DNA of 64,000 nt from Streptomyces parvus (GTDB taxonomy: Bacteria > Actinomycetota > Actinomycetes > Streptomycetales > Streptomycetaceae): contig NZ_CP135079.1 of NCBI RefSeq assembly GCF_032121415.1, positions 6,944,001 through 7,008,000 of the forward strand, written 5' to 3'. Position numbers and translations under genes: made by a program. Below the pieces are notes generated by a model. It saw only the letters and a program-made list of their open reading frames with translations. It had not been told where the DNA came from and searched no databases. Position 1 is the stretch's first letter. The number at the start of each line of letters is the position of its first letter. Of the stretch, positions 24,342-32,769 are shown in pieces.

Positions 24342-25807
24342 CCTCCCACCACGCACCAGCGATCCGCCGGACGCAGCTGGAGTACGAGAGAGGGCACGAC
24401 ACGATGAGCACCGACTTGAGGAAGACCTGGGACGAGTGGGCGGGTGCGGTCCCGCGACTGGCGTGCTCAAGCACCCTGGAGCCCTGCGACGACCCCGCGG
24501 CCACGGCCACCCGCCTCGCCCAAGCCGCCCTCGCCGACCAGTACATGGTCTACGAGGCAGCAGCCGGCGTCTGGCACTTCGCTGCGGGCTCCGCCGAGAG
24601 CCTCACCGCGCACGCGGCCGGCATCACCGCGCGAGCGGTGGGGCGCACCTGGACGGCTCCCACCGACGGCAATCCGCTGACGATGTTCGCCGACACGCTG
24701 AGCGCCCTCTCTGCGGCGCACGGCGCGCACGACAGCGAACGTCACTTCTACGGCTGGGCCGCCTTCGAGCTGGCCCACCTCCTCCACGCGGACCCCGCGG
24801 CCACCGGTGACGGACCTCTGCTGCACGCGCTGATCCCGTCCGTCGAGGTGACCCTCACCGGGGACCGGACCGTGATCCGCGCGGTGGACGAGGCGTGGCT
24901 CCGCAAGGTCTCCGACCTGCTGGCGGAGCCGACGACGCGACATCTCGCTCCGGAGGGGACGACCCCGGAGGTGTCCGAGCGGATCATCGCGGCCGGCTCG
25001 GACGCCTATGGCAGGGCGGTGTCCCGAACGGTCGAGGACATCCGCGCCGGGCTCCTGGAGAAGGCCGTCGTCTCCCGGAAGGTTCCGTTGCCCGCCGCTC
25101 CGTCCGTGGACTTCCCCGCGACCTATCTCATGGGCCGCCGGGCCAACACCCCGGCCCGCTCCTACCTGCTGGATCTCGGGGGCTACCGGGCGGCCGGGTT
25201 CAGCCCGGAGACCGTCCTGGAGGTCGGCGAGGACGACCGCGTCAGCACCCAGCCCCTCGCAGGCACCCGCGCACTTGGAACGGACCCGACGGAGAACGAG
25301 CGCCTGCGCGCGGAACTGCTCACCGATCCCAAAGAGGTGCACGAGCACGCCGTGTCCGTACGCCTGGCCTGGGACGAGATGGCGGCGGTGTGCCGGCCCG
25401 GGTCCGTCACCGTCGAGGAGTTCATGGCGGTCCGGCCGCGCGGTTCGGTCCAGCACCTCGCCTCACGCGTGACAGGCCGACTGCGGCCCGACGCCGGACC
25501 GTGGGACGCCTTCGCCTCGATCTTTCCGGCCATCACCGCCACCGGAGTCTCCAAACGCTCCGCCCTCCAGGCGCTGGCCCGCCACGAGGAGGGGCCACGC
25601 GGCCTGTACGGCGGCGCGGTCTTCCGGGGAAGCACCGGTGGCGCCCTCGACGCCGCCCTCGTTCTGCGCACCCTCATCGGCGCGGGCGACGAGACGTGGC
25701 TGCGCGCGGGTGCGGGAGTCACCGCTCAATCCAGCCCCGAACGCGAGATCGAGGAGACCTGCGAAAAGCTCCGCAGCGTCGCCCCGCACCTGAGGTTCGC
25801 CATTTAA
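24338..25807 (+). CDS. Salicylate synthase (MbtI/Irp9-type)
   Basis: 489 residues from ATG 24338 (overlapping the ABC stop), or 467 from ATG 24404, which has GAGAGGG upstream and fits family length (434-450) better. It belongs to the chorismate-utilising family: AGFSPETVLEV, the STQPLAGTRALG loop, LTDPKEVHEHAVSVRLAWDE, SVQHLASRVTGRL and GLYGGAVF. It converts chorismate through isochorismate to salicylate in one protein, supplying the aryl cap that the AMP ligase at 481-2118 activates. It is the last gene of the operon that begins with NRPS1. Confidence 0.92.
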   Translation: MTSHHAPAIRRTQLEYERGHDTMSTDLRKTWDEWAGAVPRLACSSTLEPCDDPAATATRLAQAALADQYMVYEAAAGVWHFAAGSAESLTAHAAGITARAVGRTWTAPTDGNPLTMFADTLSALSAAHGAHDSERHFYGWAAFELAHLLHADPAATGDGPLLHALIPSVEVTLTGDRTVIRAVDEAWLRKVSDLLAEPTTRHLAPEGTTPEVSERIIAAGSDAYGRAVSRTVEDIRAGLLEKAVVSRKVPLPAAPSVDFPATYLMGRRANTPARSYLLDLGGYRAAGFSPETVLEVGEDDRVSTQPLAGTRALGTDPTENERLRAELLTDPKEVHEHAVSVRLAWDEMAAVCRPGSVTVEEFMAVRPRGSVQHLASRVTGRLRPDAGPWDAFASIFPAITATGVSKRSALQALARHEEGPRGLYGGAVFRGSTGGALDAALVLRTLIGAGDETWLRAGAGVTAQSSPEREIEETCEKLRSVAPHLRFAI

Positions 25808-25868
25808 GGAGAAGCCGGAGTCGACAGGGCACACCGAAGCCGGTGAAGTGCATGCTCAGATATCGCAC

Positions 25869-25883
25869 CGATAATCGTTATCG
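25869..25883. promoter_or_regulatory. Second Fur/Zur-like operator, before the His-rich protein
   Basis: CGATAATCGTTATCG is an inverted repeat with 6-bp perfect arms around TCG. It shows the GATAAT-x-GTTATC pattern typical of actinobacterial Zur boxes. It sits in an AT-rich pocket 62 bp after the salicylate synthase stop and about 120 bp before the His-rich gene. A TAATTA-rich stretch follows at 25896-25903 and may form part of the promoter. Confidence 0.6.
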
Positions 25884-26006
25884 ATAGCACGCTCGTTAAT
25901 TAGCCTGCTTGCCGATGCGTGGTCTCTGTGACAGCCTCGGCCGGGAGAGTGCACAACAGGAGGACGCTGAAAGCTGCCGCCGCAAAAAGGGCGGTGGTCT
26001 GAATTC

Positions 26007-26324
26007 ATGGAGATGAGTGAAGTGGCGACGTCCCTGCAACATCGGCCGCACCCCGGTCATGACCATGCGCACGCTGCGGGCTGCGGACATGTCGCAGTCC
26101 CTCACGGCGATCATGTCGACTACGTGCACGACGGGCATCTGCACCGTGAACACGACGGCCACGCGGACGAGTGCGAGGCTGGCGAGCACCGGGAGCATTC
26201 CGAACATGCCCACGCGCACGGCGAGGGCTGCGGGCATGTGGCGGTTCCGCATGGTGACCACATGGACTACGTGCATGACGGCCACCGGCACGCGGCTCAC
26301 AACGGCCACTGGGACGACCACTGA
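26007..26324 (+). CDS. His-rich putative zinc-binding protein with an internal duplication
   Basis: 105 residues, about a quarter His, with very many Asp/Glu and four Cys. A unit containing GCGHVAVPHGDHVDYVHDGH occurs twice (second copy HM for HV), separated by an acidic His-rich linker. It has no signal peptide, so it is probably cytosolic. The repeated GCGH...HGDHxDYxHDGHxH pattern is known in small uncharacterised bacterial proteins. Metal binding is a strong inference from composition. Together with the Zur-like box upstream and the metallophore operon it suggests zinc storage, buffering or delivery. Alternative start: ATG 26013. A strong terminator follows. Confidence 0.85.
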   Translation: MEMSEVATSLQHRPHPGHDHAHAAGCGHVAVPHGDHVDYVHDGHLHREHDGHADECEAGEHREHSEHAHAHGEGCGHVAVPHGDHMDYVHDGHRHAAHNGHWDDH

Positions 26325-26351
26325 CTGTTTCGCGTGCACCATCCGAGTGCG

Positions 26352-26386
26352 CAGAATGCACCCCTATTCTCCGGGGGTGCATTCTG
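26352..26386 (+). terminator. Strong hairpin after the His-rich gene
   Basis: Perfect 13-bp stem CAGAATGCACCCC / GGGGTGCATTCTG with a 9-base loop, 27 bp after the stop codon, followed by TGTTCTTCCGT. Confidence 0.85.
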
Positions 26387-26400
26387 TGTTCTTCCGTATT

Positions 26401-26421
26401 CGCGCAGAGAAATTCTGCGCG
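26401..26421. terminator. Second small hairpin in tandem with the main terminator
   Basis: Perfect 8-bp stem CGCGCAGA / TCTGCGCG with the 5-base loop GAAAT, 14 bp beyond the main terminator. It may be a backup terminator. Confidence 0.45.
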
Positions 26422-26763
26422 GGGTTGAGTGGCGGAGTCGCGAGATCCGACAGCGTGGCGAAGACCGTCATTTCCACGTCGCTCATGAGTCCTCGATCGC
26501 CGCCCCTCCACGGGGGCGGAAGTGTCTGTGCCCGCCGGGCGTACGTTCTCTGCCCAGCCCTCGGCCGGTCGGTGCCGACGAGGCCCGTGCCGCTGCCCTC
26601 ATGAGGGCAGCGGTGATCATTGTTCCCCCGTCGCCGCGCGTGCTAACTCCCGGCCGTTCGCACGACGCTCAGGGCACCGCCCCCGGAGAGCCGGCGCGCC
26701 GGGCGAGCGCTGGCGCCGAGGGCGGGTTCCCAGCGGAGCGCACTCCGCCGTGCGCCGGGTACC
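26422..26763. other. Gene-free stretch with a perfect palindrome
   Basis: No convincing gene is seen on either strand. The only marked structure is a 24-bp perfect palindrome at 26590-26613 (arms CCGCTGCCCTCA / TGAGGGCAGCGG). It may terminate transcription of the phosphoesterase gene that enters from the right, or serve as a protein-binding site. Confidence 0.5.
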
Positions 26764-27300
26764 TCATCGGGAGCGGGGCGGCAGACGGTGCAGGCGGAGG
26801 TCGAGAAGCCGTGCGTCCCTCACCTCGGCTGTCATGTACGTGCAGTAGGGCTGTCGCCGCCTGTCGGTCGGCGATCCCGGGTTCAGCAGACGCAGCCCGC
26901 CGGGTGTGGTGGTGTCCCACGGAATGTGGCTGTGGCCGAACACCAGGGCGTCGAGGTCGGTGAAGCGCTCCTGGCACCGCTGCTCGCGGCCCCGCGCCGG
27001 TCCCGTCTCGTGGACGACCCCGAAGCGGATCCCACCGCACTCCACCCGTGCCACTTCGCCGAGCCGGGCCCTCAGCTCCGGCCCGTCGTTGTTGCCGTGA
27101 ACGGCGACCAGGCGCCTCGCACGGGCCTCGAACAGGTCCAGAGTGGCCGTGTCCGTCCAGTCGCCCGCGTGGAAGACCACGTCGGCCTCGTCCACCGCCG
27201 CGAGGAGGGGCGGGGGCAGCACCCTGGCCCGTTTGGGTACGTGCGTGTCCGAAGTCAGCAAGAGGCGCACAGCCCGCTCCCGTTCCGCCGGTTCAGACAT
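26764..27300 (-). CDS. Metallophosphoesterase, YfcE/MJ0936-like
   Basis: 178 residues from ATG 27300. Metal-ligand motifs of the calcineurin-like superfamily are all present: LLTSDTHV (DxH), HAGDWTD (GDxxD), VHGNNDG (GNND), VVHETG and VFGHSHIPW (GHSH). It is a small single-domain phosphodiesterase, and the physiological substrate in actinobacteria is unknown. The frame stays open far upstream of 27300, but that extension is low-complexity and has no family similarity. No strong ribosome site is visible, so the start is uncertain. Confidence 0.85.
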   Translation of the reverse strand: MSEPAERERAVRLLLTSDTHVPKRARVLPPPLLAAVDEADVVFHAGDWTDTATLDLFEARARRLVAVHGNNDGPELRARLGEVARVECGGIRFGVVHETGPARGREQRCQERFTDLDALVFGHSHIPWDTTTPGGLRLLNPGSPTDRRRQPYCTYMTAEVRDARLLDLRLHRLPPRSR

Positions 27301-27574
27301 TGCGGTCTGCCGGAACCGCACCTTCCACTGGACAACGTAGAGGATGCCCGTGGCGCTGCGCATCGTGGCGGCGAGGACGCCACCCATCTTTGGGCCCAGC
27401 GGGAGCCGGCCGGCGTGTGGAGCAAGGGGCCGGGGTCGAGCACTCGCGGGACTGCTCCGCTCACCGTGCTGAGTGAGCCGGGTGGCGGAGTGCGCGCGTG
27501 AGATTCCTCGCGCGGGGAACCCACGGCTGAGGGATCCACGAGCGGAGCCAGGACCGGGAAACGGAGACGAACCC

Positions 27575-28138
27575 ATGGCCAACACGATCGGCACGTCACG
27601 GACGGGCATGGCATGGCCGGCGAGTATCCGGTTGCCGGGAATCCTGCTCGGGGTGGGGATGGGCGGCTTCGTCGACGGCATCCTGTTGCACCAGGTCCTT
27701 CGCTGGCATCACATGCTCTCCAGCACCGACGAGGACCACATCGGGGTGAAGTACTACAACCCCCAGACGGTCTCGGGCCTGGAGATGAACACCCTTTGGG
27801 ACGGCATTTTCCACACGGTGTGCTGGCTCGCGATCCTCACCGGCCTCGCCCTCCTGTACGCGCGGGTCACGCGCAACCGGCGGCGGGTGTGGACTTCACG
27901 GGTGCTGTGGGGCTGGATGCTCGTCGGCTGGGGCCTGTTCAACCTCGTCGAAGGCGTCCTGGACCATCACATCTTGGGGATCCACCACGTCTACGCCGGA
28001 GACAGCCAGGTCTGGTGGGACATCGGCTTCCTCGTCCTGGGTGCCCTGCTGGTGGCCGGGGGCTGTCTGCTCCAGCGCAGCGGGCAGCCCTTCGACCCGC
28101 GACCCGTCGCCGAACGGGGCGAAGGCCGAGCCGCCTGA
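27575..28138 (+). CDS. DUF2243 membrane protein
   Basis: 187 residues from ATG 27575 (ACGGAGACG upstream). About four transmembrane segments are visible: GILLGVGMGGFVDGILLHQVL, FHTVCWLAILTGLALLYA, VLWGWMLVGWGLFNLVEG and DIGFLVLGALLVAGGCLL (first written in part of a longer helix). Conserved HQVLRWHHM and DHHILGIHHV His clusters mark the DUF2243 family and could bind metal or heme. Function is unknown. It overlaps the next gene (TGATG) and forms a two-gene operon with the CtaG-like protein, a pairing that suggests a role near respiratory oxidase assembly. Confidence 0.85.
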   Translation: MANTIGTSRTGMAWPASIRLPGILLGVGMGGFVDGILLHQVLRWHHMLSSTDEDHIGVKYYNPQTVSGLEMNTLWDGIFHTVCWLAILTGLALLYARVTRNRRRVWTSRVLWGWMLVGWGLFNLVEGVLDHHILGIHHVYAGDSQVWWDIGFLVLGALLVAGGCLLQRSGQPFDPRPVAERGEGRAA

Positions 28139-28974
28139 TGGACCACGACATGCCTGCGCAGGGGCACACCGCGGGCAGCAGCCTCCTGGGGTGGCTGCTG
28201 CCCGCCGTCGTCCTCCTGGCGGTCGCCGGCGCCTACCTGCTGCTCGCCCGCCGGGCCGAGCGCCGCAACCCGGTCCAAGGCTGGAGCCGGTGGCGGACCA
28301 GCGGCTTTCTGAGCGGCATCGTGCTGCTCGGCGTGGCCGTGCTGCCGCCCATGGCCTCGATCGCGCACGAGGACTTCCGCGGTCACATGGCCCAGCACAT
28401 GCTCATCGGCATGTACGCGCCCCTCGGGCTCGTCCTAGGAGCCCCCGTCACCCTGCTCCTGCGCACTCTTCCCGCATCACAAGGGCGGCGGTTGACCGCC
28501 GTACTCCACAGCCTGCCCGCCCGGGTGCTCGCCCACCCGGCGGTTGCGCTGTGCCTGTCGGCCGGGAGTCTCGCGGTTCTCTACTTCACCCCTCTGTACA
28601 ACGCGACCGCGAGCAGTTCGGCGGGGCATTGGGTGTTGCACGGGCACTTCCTGCTGTCCGGCAGCCTTTTCGCCTACGCCATCGCCGGACCCGACCCGGC
28701 ACCGTCCCGCCCCGGCGTGCGCGCCCGGCTGGTCTACCTGGGCATCGCCATCGCGGTCCACGCCATCATTTCCCAGCTCATGTACGGCGGCTTCCTGGTC
28801 CACGTCCACGCTCCCGTCCACCAGGTCCAGGGCGGCGCGGAGATCATGTACTACGGGGGTGACATCGCCGAACTCCTGCTGGCCGCTGCCTTGGTGGCCA
28901 CCTGGCGCCCCGGCCCCCGGCGCGCGGTCCGCCGTGCACCCGTCGCGCACCTCACGGCAGCGGAACGCACCTGA
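28138..28974 (+). CDS. CtaG-type (caa3) cytochrome c oxidase assembly protein
   Basis: 278 residues with a hydrophobic multi-span profile. Family landmarks are AHEDFRGHMAQHMLIGM, HWVLHGHFLLSGSLFAYAI and MYYGGDIAELLLAA. It is an integral membrane protein of the family linked to copper-dependent caa3 oxidase assembly in Bacillus. The N-terminus MDHDMPAQGH is His/Met-rich, compatible with copper binding. Its last 23 bp overlap the convergent integrase reading frame, so the mobile remnant abuts it directly. Confidence 0.85.
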   Translation: MDHDMPAQGHTAGSSLLGWLLPAVVLLAVAGAYLLLARRAERRNPVQGWSRWRTSGFLSGIVLLGVAVLPPMASIAHEDFRGHMAQHMLIGMYAPLGLVLGAPVTLLLRTLPASQGRRLTAVLHSLPARVLAHPAVALCLSAGSLAVLYFTPLYNATASSSAGHWVLHGHFLLSGSLFAYAIAGPDPAPSRPGVRARLVYLGIAIAVHAIISQLMYGGFLVHVHAPVHQVQGGAEIMYYGGDIAELLLAAALVATWRPGPRRAVRRAPVAHLTAAERT

Positions 28975-29881
28975 CACCGAGTGGTGGACAGTCCCGGGTG
29001 GGACGGGAAGGCAGGCATGCCCCGCCTGTCATGGGGGCGGCCGGTACCTGCGCCGCCCCGGCGGCCGTGATCTTGTGGACGTCCGGGTGCAGGTGGCGCT
29101 GGGTGGTGGTTGGTGAACCGTGGCCGGCGATCCTGCGGAGGACGTGTACTTGGACCCCGGCGTCGGCGAACCAGGTGAGTGCGGTGTGCCGGAGGTCGTG
29201 GTGGCGCAGATGCTCGTAGCCGAGCTTGGTGGCCACGTTGTCCCAGTGGGTGGCGTCGCGCAGGACGGCGGTGGAGGTACGTTCGCCGGGCGGGCCTGTG
29301 AACAGGTGGGCGTCCGGCTGGGGGTCGGCGGACAGGATGCGCTGGGCGACGAGAGGGCGGATCTCCTCGACGATGGGAACTCTGCGGGCTCGCGTGCCCT
29401 TGGTGCCCTTGTCGGTCAGCCCGCCGGGGGCGGGTGTGGTCTGACGGCGCACGGTCCAGATCCACTGGGTGGTGTCGATGTCTCCGATGCGGCAGCCGGA
29501 GATCTCGCCGATCCGTGCGGCGGTGCACGCGGCGAAGGCGACCACGTCTCCCCAGCCGCGGTACTGGTCGTGGGAGGCGGCCACGAGTGGGTCGGCCAGT
29601 GCGATGAGTGTTTCCCAGTCGGGCAGGGTGAGTGCGCGGGGGTCGAGGAGTTCGTCCTCGGCCTGCTTGTAGAGCTTCTGCCAGCCGGTCACCCGGGCGG
29701 GGTTCACTTTGATGATGCCGTCGCGGACTGCCTGCTCCATGACGCGGACCAGGACGGCGATGGTGTTCTTGACCGTTGAGCGGCTGAGCTCGTCGGCGAT
29801 CCAGTTCTGCACGGTGCGGTCGACAGCACCGCTGGTGATCATCCGGACCGCGAGGTGGCCCAGGGCGGGCACGACGCGCAT
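28952..29881 (-). pseudogene. Degenerate tyrosine recombinase (integrase), catalytic Tyr lost
   Basis: 309-residue frame. The catalytic domain is recognisable: ARIGEISG (catalytic Arg), the Lys-bearing DKGTKGTRARRVP, HHDLRHT (HxxR) and GHGSPTTTQ. The position of the nucleophilic Tyr, normally RYLHPD, reads RHLHPD. The codon at 29093-29095 is CAC, one T-to-C change from TAC. The arm-binding N-terminal region is missing: the frame opens at an in-frame stop a few codons before the core-binding domain. The last ~30 residues look like read-through into flanking DNA. It is therefore most likely inactive and the left end of a decayed integrative element. Confidence 0.85.
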
Positions 29882-30120
29882 CCGCCAGCCGACGAGATAG
29901 GGTCACCGAGCTGCTTCGCGAAGTCTCGCTCCACGCAACCGGCCGCCCGGCATCCACACCGATCGCCCCGCCGAGCAACGCTCCTGCGAGCCCGGCCTGA
30001 CGGGCACCCCGTGGTGCCCCGCCGCCACAGCACCACGGCGGTCGACCAGCTCTCCGAGGCAGGACAGACCAGATGCCGTACCACCCCCCCCATCCGGTGC
30101 CTCTGCGGTGACACCTCCCC

Positions 30121-31706
30121 GGCCGCATCCGCCTCGAACTCGGCCGTGCCAGCGCCGACGAGATCCTGACCGACGTCTTCGCGCACGTCCCGGACACCGT
30201 CGAGCGCATCTACATCACCGCCGGCGCACCCTGGCACCTGGGCACCGACCGGTACGCCTACCTCAAGGACGCCGTCCTGGCCTGGCTCGCCGCCCCCATG
30301 CGCGGCGGCTGGAAAGTCGAATCCGGCCGCGGACGCGACCGCCTGGCCGGTCACTTCCTTCACGAGAGGAACCCGGTCGGCCGGTGGGAACGCGGTGAAC
30401 AGCACGTCCAAGTCCGCAGCATCAACGAATGGTTCGACCCGGAGGGCGCGGACGTCGCCATCGTCCGCGAGACCTTCACCCTGATGTGGAGGACTCTCAA
30501 CGCGAGAAGGACGGCTGGCCGGACGTCGTACTGATGGGCTCGCCGAGCCAGACCGGACGCGACCTGTGGACCCGGACCATCCCCACGCGCGAGGACGCCG
30601 AGTGGAGGGGCGTTTACCCCGTCATGTCGGAGGAAATCCGCCAACTCCTCCGCGCCACCTCCGGGCAGGGCCGCACCGAACTGATCACCCCTCCCCGCCT
30701 CCCGCAGCAGCTGCCCGGCTTCTACGAGTTCGACCGCACACTGGCGTACGGCAAGCACACCTGGAGCGGGGGAGTGGGCGCTCCCCGACGGGTCACCGCC
30801 CGCACCTTCGCCTCCTCGACCGAGAAAGAGCAGACAAGCCGCGCTGTTCGCGCCGAGCCACTGGCAGATCAGGGTGACCATCCCCGACACCTGGAACCAC
30901 GTCGGAATCCTGCCCTTCGCCGTCGAAGGCGACCGCTCATGGATCTACCCGCACCAGGCCGACCGCTCCTTCGTCACCTGGGCGCGGTGCCGAGGTGAAC
31001 ATCGCCCTGCGCAACCCCATCGCCCCGTGGAAGATCGAGATCCTGGACGGGCTGCTCTGGAAGGACGGCTCCCCCCTCAGGGACTGGGGCCGACAAACTG
31101 AAGTCGGCGTGGTCCGCCCTCGCAGCCGCGCCGACCTCAGCGGAACCCCCGAGCTCCGCCAGGCCAAAAAGCTCGCCTCCCGGGGCGTACGCAGCATCCT
31201 CCTCTACGGAATCGGCGGCTTCGCCCAGCGCCCGACCGACCGGCACCACCGGCAGCGTCCCGATCGGCAGCGAGTCCCAGATTCCGCCCGACGCCCGCGT
31301 GATGACCATCACCGACGGCACCGTCACCTGGGAGCGCAGCCGGATGACCCGCAACCCCAACGGTCACCCCGAGTGGTCGGCCGGGATCTGGTCGGCCGCT
31401 CGCGCCGCCCTGCTGTCCACCCGGGTCAAGCCGCGAGCCCGCTCCCGCCGCCGGCAAGGGCAACAACCCCATGGCCCACGTCGGCGTTCTCCACGAGCCG
31501 CCCGGCAGCACCGTCGCCTTCAACACCGACTCCTGCACGGTCACAATCCCCGCCGACTGGCGCCCTGCAACGGCGAACCCGGCGACTACAAGCTCAAGGG
31601 CATGAGCCCCGGCATCGGCACCGCCCCGAGCACCTGGGAGGAGTACCGCGCGGTCAGGGCGCTCAGCCGGTCACACCTCAAGGAGCAGCAGAGCGGACTC
31701 ACCTGA
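30121..31706 (+). pseudogene. Frameshifted remnant of a large mobile-element protein, possibly a polymerase
   Basis: One protein can be followed through at least five frame switches: GRIRLELGRASADEILTDV to WRTL (frame of 30121), MSEEIRQLLRATSGQGRTEL to FYEFDRTLAYGKHTW, then HWQIRVTIPDTWNHVGILPFA, NIALRNPIAPWKIEILDG, GVRSILLYGIGGFAQRP, ITDGTVTWERS, VAFNTDSCTVTIPADW and GEPGDYKLKGMSPG. The order FDRTLAY, then RSILLYG, then NTDS recalls motifs A, B and C of family B DNA polymerases. That is a weak inference from short motifs. The conserved wording across frames shows a once-functional gene of about 530 codons. Confidence 0.7.
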
Positions 31707-31746
31707 CATCCGCTCCACTCCCGAACGAAGAGGAAGACCCCCAGCC

Positions 31747-32474
31747 ATGCCTCCCCGCCGCCGCAACGGCCAGACCGCCCCTGCTCCCAGCGAAGCAGCC
31801 CGGCTGTCGAACGTCCTGATCGACGAAGGTTTCACGAAGCGCGAAATCGCCGCGATTCGGGCGCAACAGCGGCGTCATCAGCCACTTCTACGCCCGCGGT
31901 CCGCGCTCGGGGCACTCGTACACCGCCGCCTTGCTCACCGTCGTCCAGGGAGATCCAGTCCGGCGGTCCACGGGATCATGAATACCTCAAGGCACTCGCC
32001 AGCCAGTACGTCACCAGGCGGTGTAGGAAGTCCGGGCAACTCGCTCGTGTCCGGGGGAGGGACACCGTCAAGCACGCGCCCAACGACCAATAGTCCTCCG
32101 GCCTCGCGCGCGCCGGCCGACAGCACATCTCATCCGGTGCTTCCCGCCTGAAGCCCGTCATCGACGCTGCCGCTGACGAGTTCGTCGCCATCACCGTCCG
32201 CGCGTCGAAGAGGCGCTTCCTCTTGGCCCCCGATGACGAATACCCCGACCGGCCGGGCGGAGCGCGGGTCGTGCAACGCCTCGACGGAACCGAGGAGCGC
32301 AGCTACGGAGGCGAGCGCGCCGGGCTCCACGCCCGGGAGTGGCAGCAGCGCATCACCGTCAACCCAGGAGATGTGACGGCCGCCATCACCAGCTGGATGG
32401 TAGAGACGGGGCGCGCCGCCGAGGGGACCAAGATCACCCACCTTGAGGTTCGTGGCTGGAAGCCCCGGAACTGA
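31747..32474 (+). pseudogene. Frameshifted HTH-protein gene, partner of the preceding remnant
   Basis: It begins MPPRRRNGQTAPAPSEAARL and continues NVLIDEGFTKREIAAI, a helix-turn-helix opening. The continuation NSGVISHFYARGPRSGHSY lies in another frame after a small indel near 31857. Later pieces are EYLKALASQYVTRR and, in a third frame, KPVIDAAADEFVAITVRASK to GTKITHLEVRGWKPRN with its natural TGA. A DNA-binding role is inferred from the HTH only. The same level of decay as the upstream gene suggests both were inactivated together with the integrase. Confidence 0.65.
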
Positions 32475-32769
32475 TCAGGTCCGTTCCCGCGACCCGGCCA
32501 GGACCCTCAGCATGCCGTCGGCGCTCGTCGAAACGTGCGGTAACGGAGCACGGGATGGGTGTAAAGGAACGCGTATAGGCGCAGATTTGTGAGCTGTTCA
32601 TGCGATTAGGCGGTTTAGCGCAGAACGGGACGTGTATTGCGACAGGCTCCTGTTTCCTGGCGGCGTGGCGTGGAGGTGGCCGCAATGGGGAGCGGGACTG
32701 CGACGTCCTGCTGCTACCTGTCAGCTGTCCTCCCGCCCGGTGAACCCCGACCAGTGTCAGGAGCGCAAT
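32475..32769. promoter_or_regulatory. Upstream region of the prenyltransferase-cyclase gene
   Basis: No gene is seen. An AT-richer patch around 32570-32635 (GTATAGG, GATTTGTGAG, GCGATTAGG) is the likely promoter area. AGGAG at 32759-32763 is the ribosome site, 6 bases before ATG 32770, and fixes that start over an in-frame upstream frame opening at 32632. Confidence 0.45.

Noticed and set aside
26334..26963. 209-codon plus-strand frame crossing the tandem terminators
   Set aside because: It begins before and runs through two strong hairpins, has no ribosome site, and overlaps the end of the phosphoesterase gene.
27473..27574. Longer start for the DUF2243 protein
   Set aside because: The extra 34 residues are not membrane-like, and ATG 27575 has a proper ribosome site and starts just before the first helix.
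28851..30209. 452-codon minus-strand frame over the integrase
   Set aside because: Low-complexity Arg/Pro-rich translation in a shadow frame; the integrase reading with catalytic motifs is the real one.
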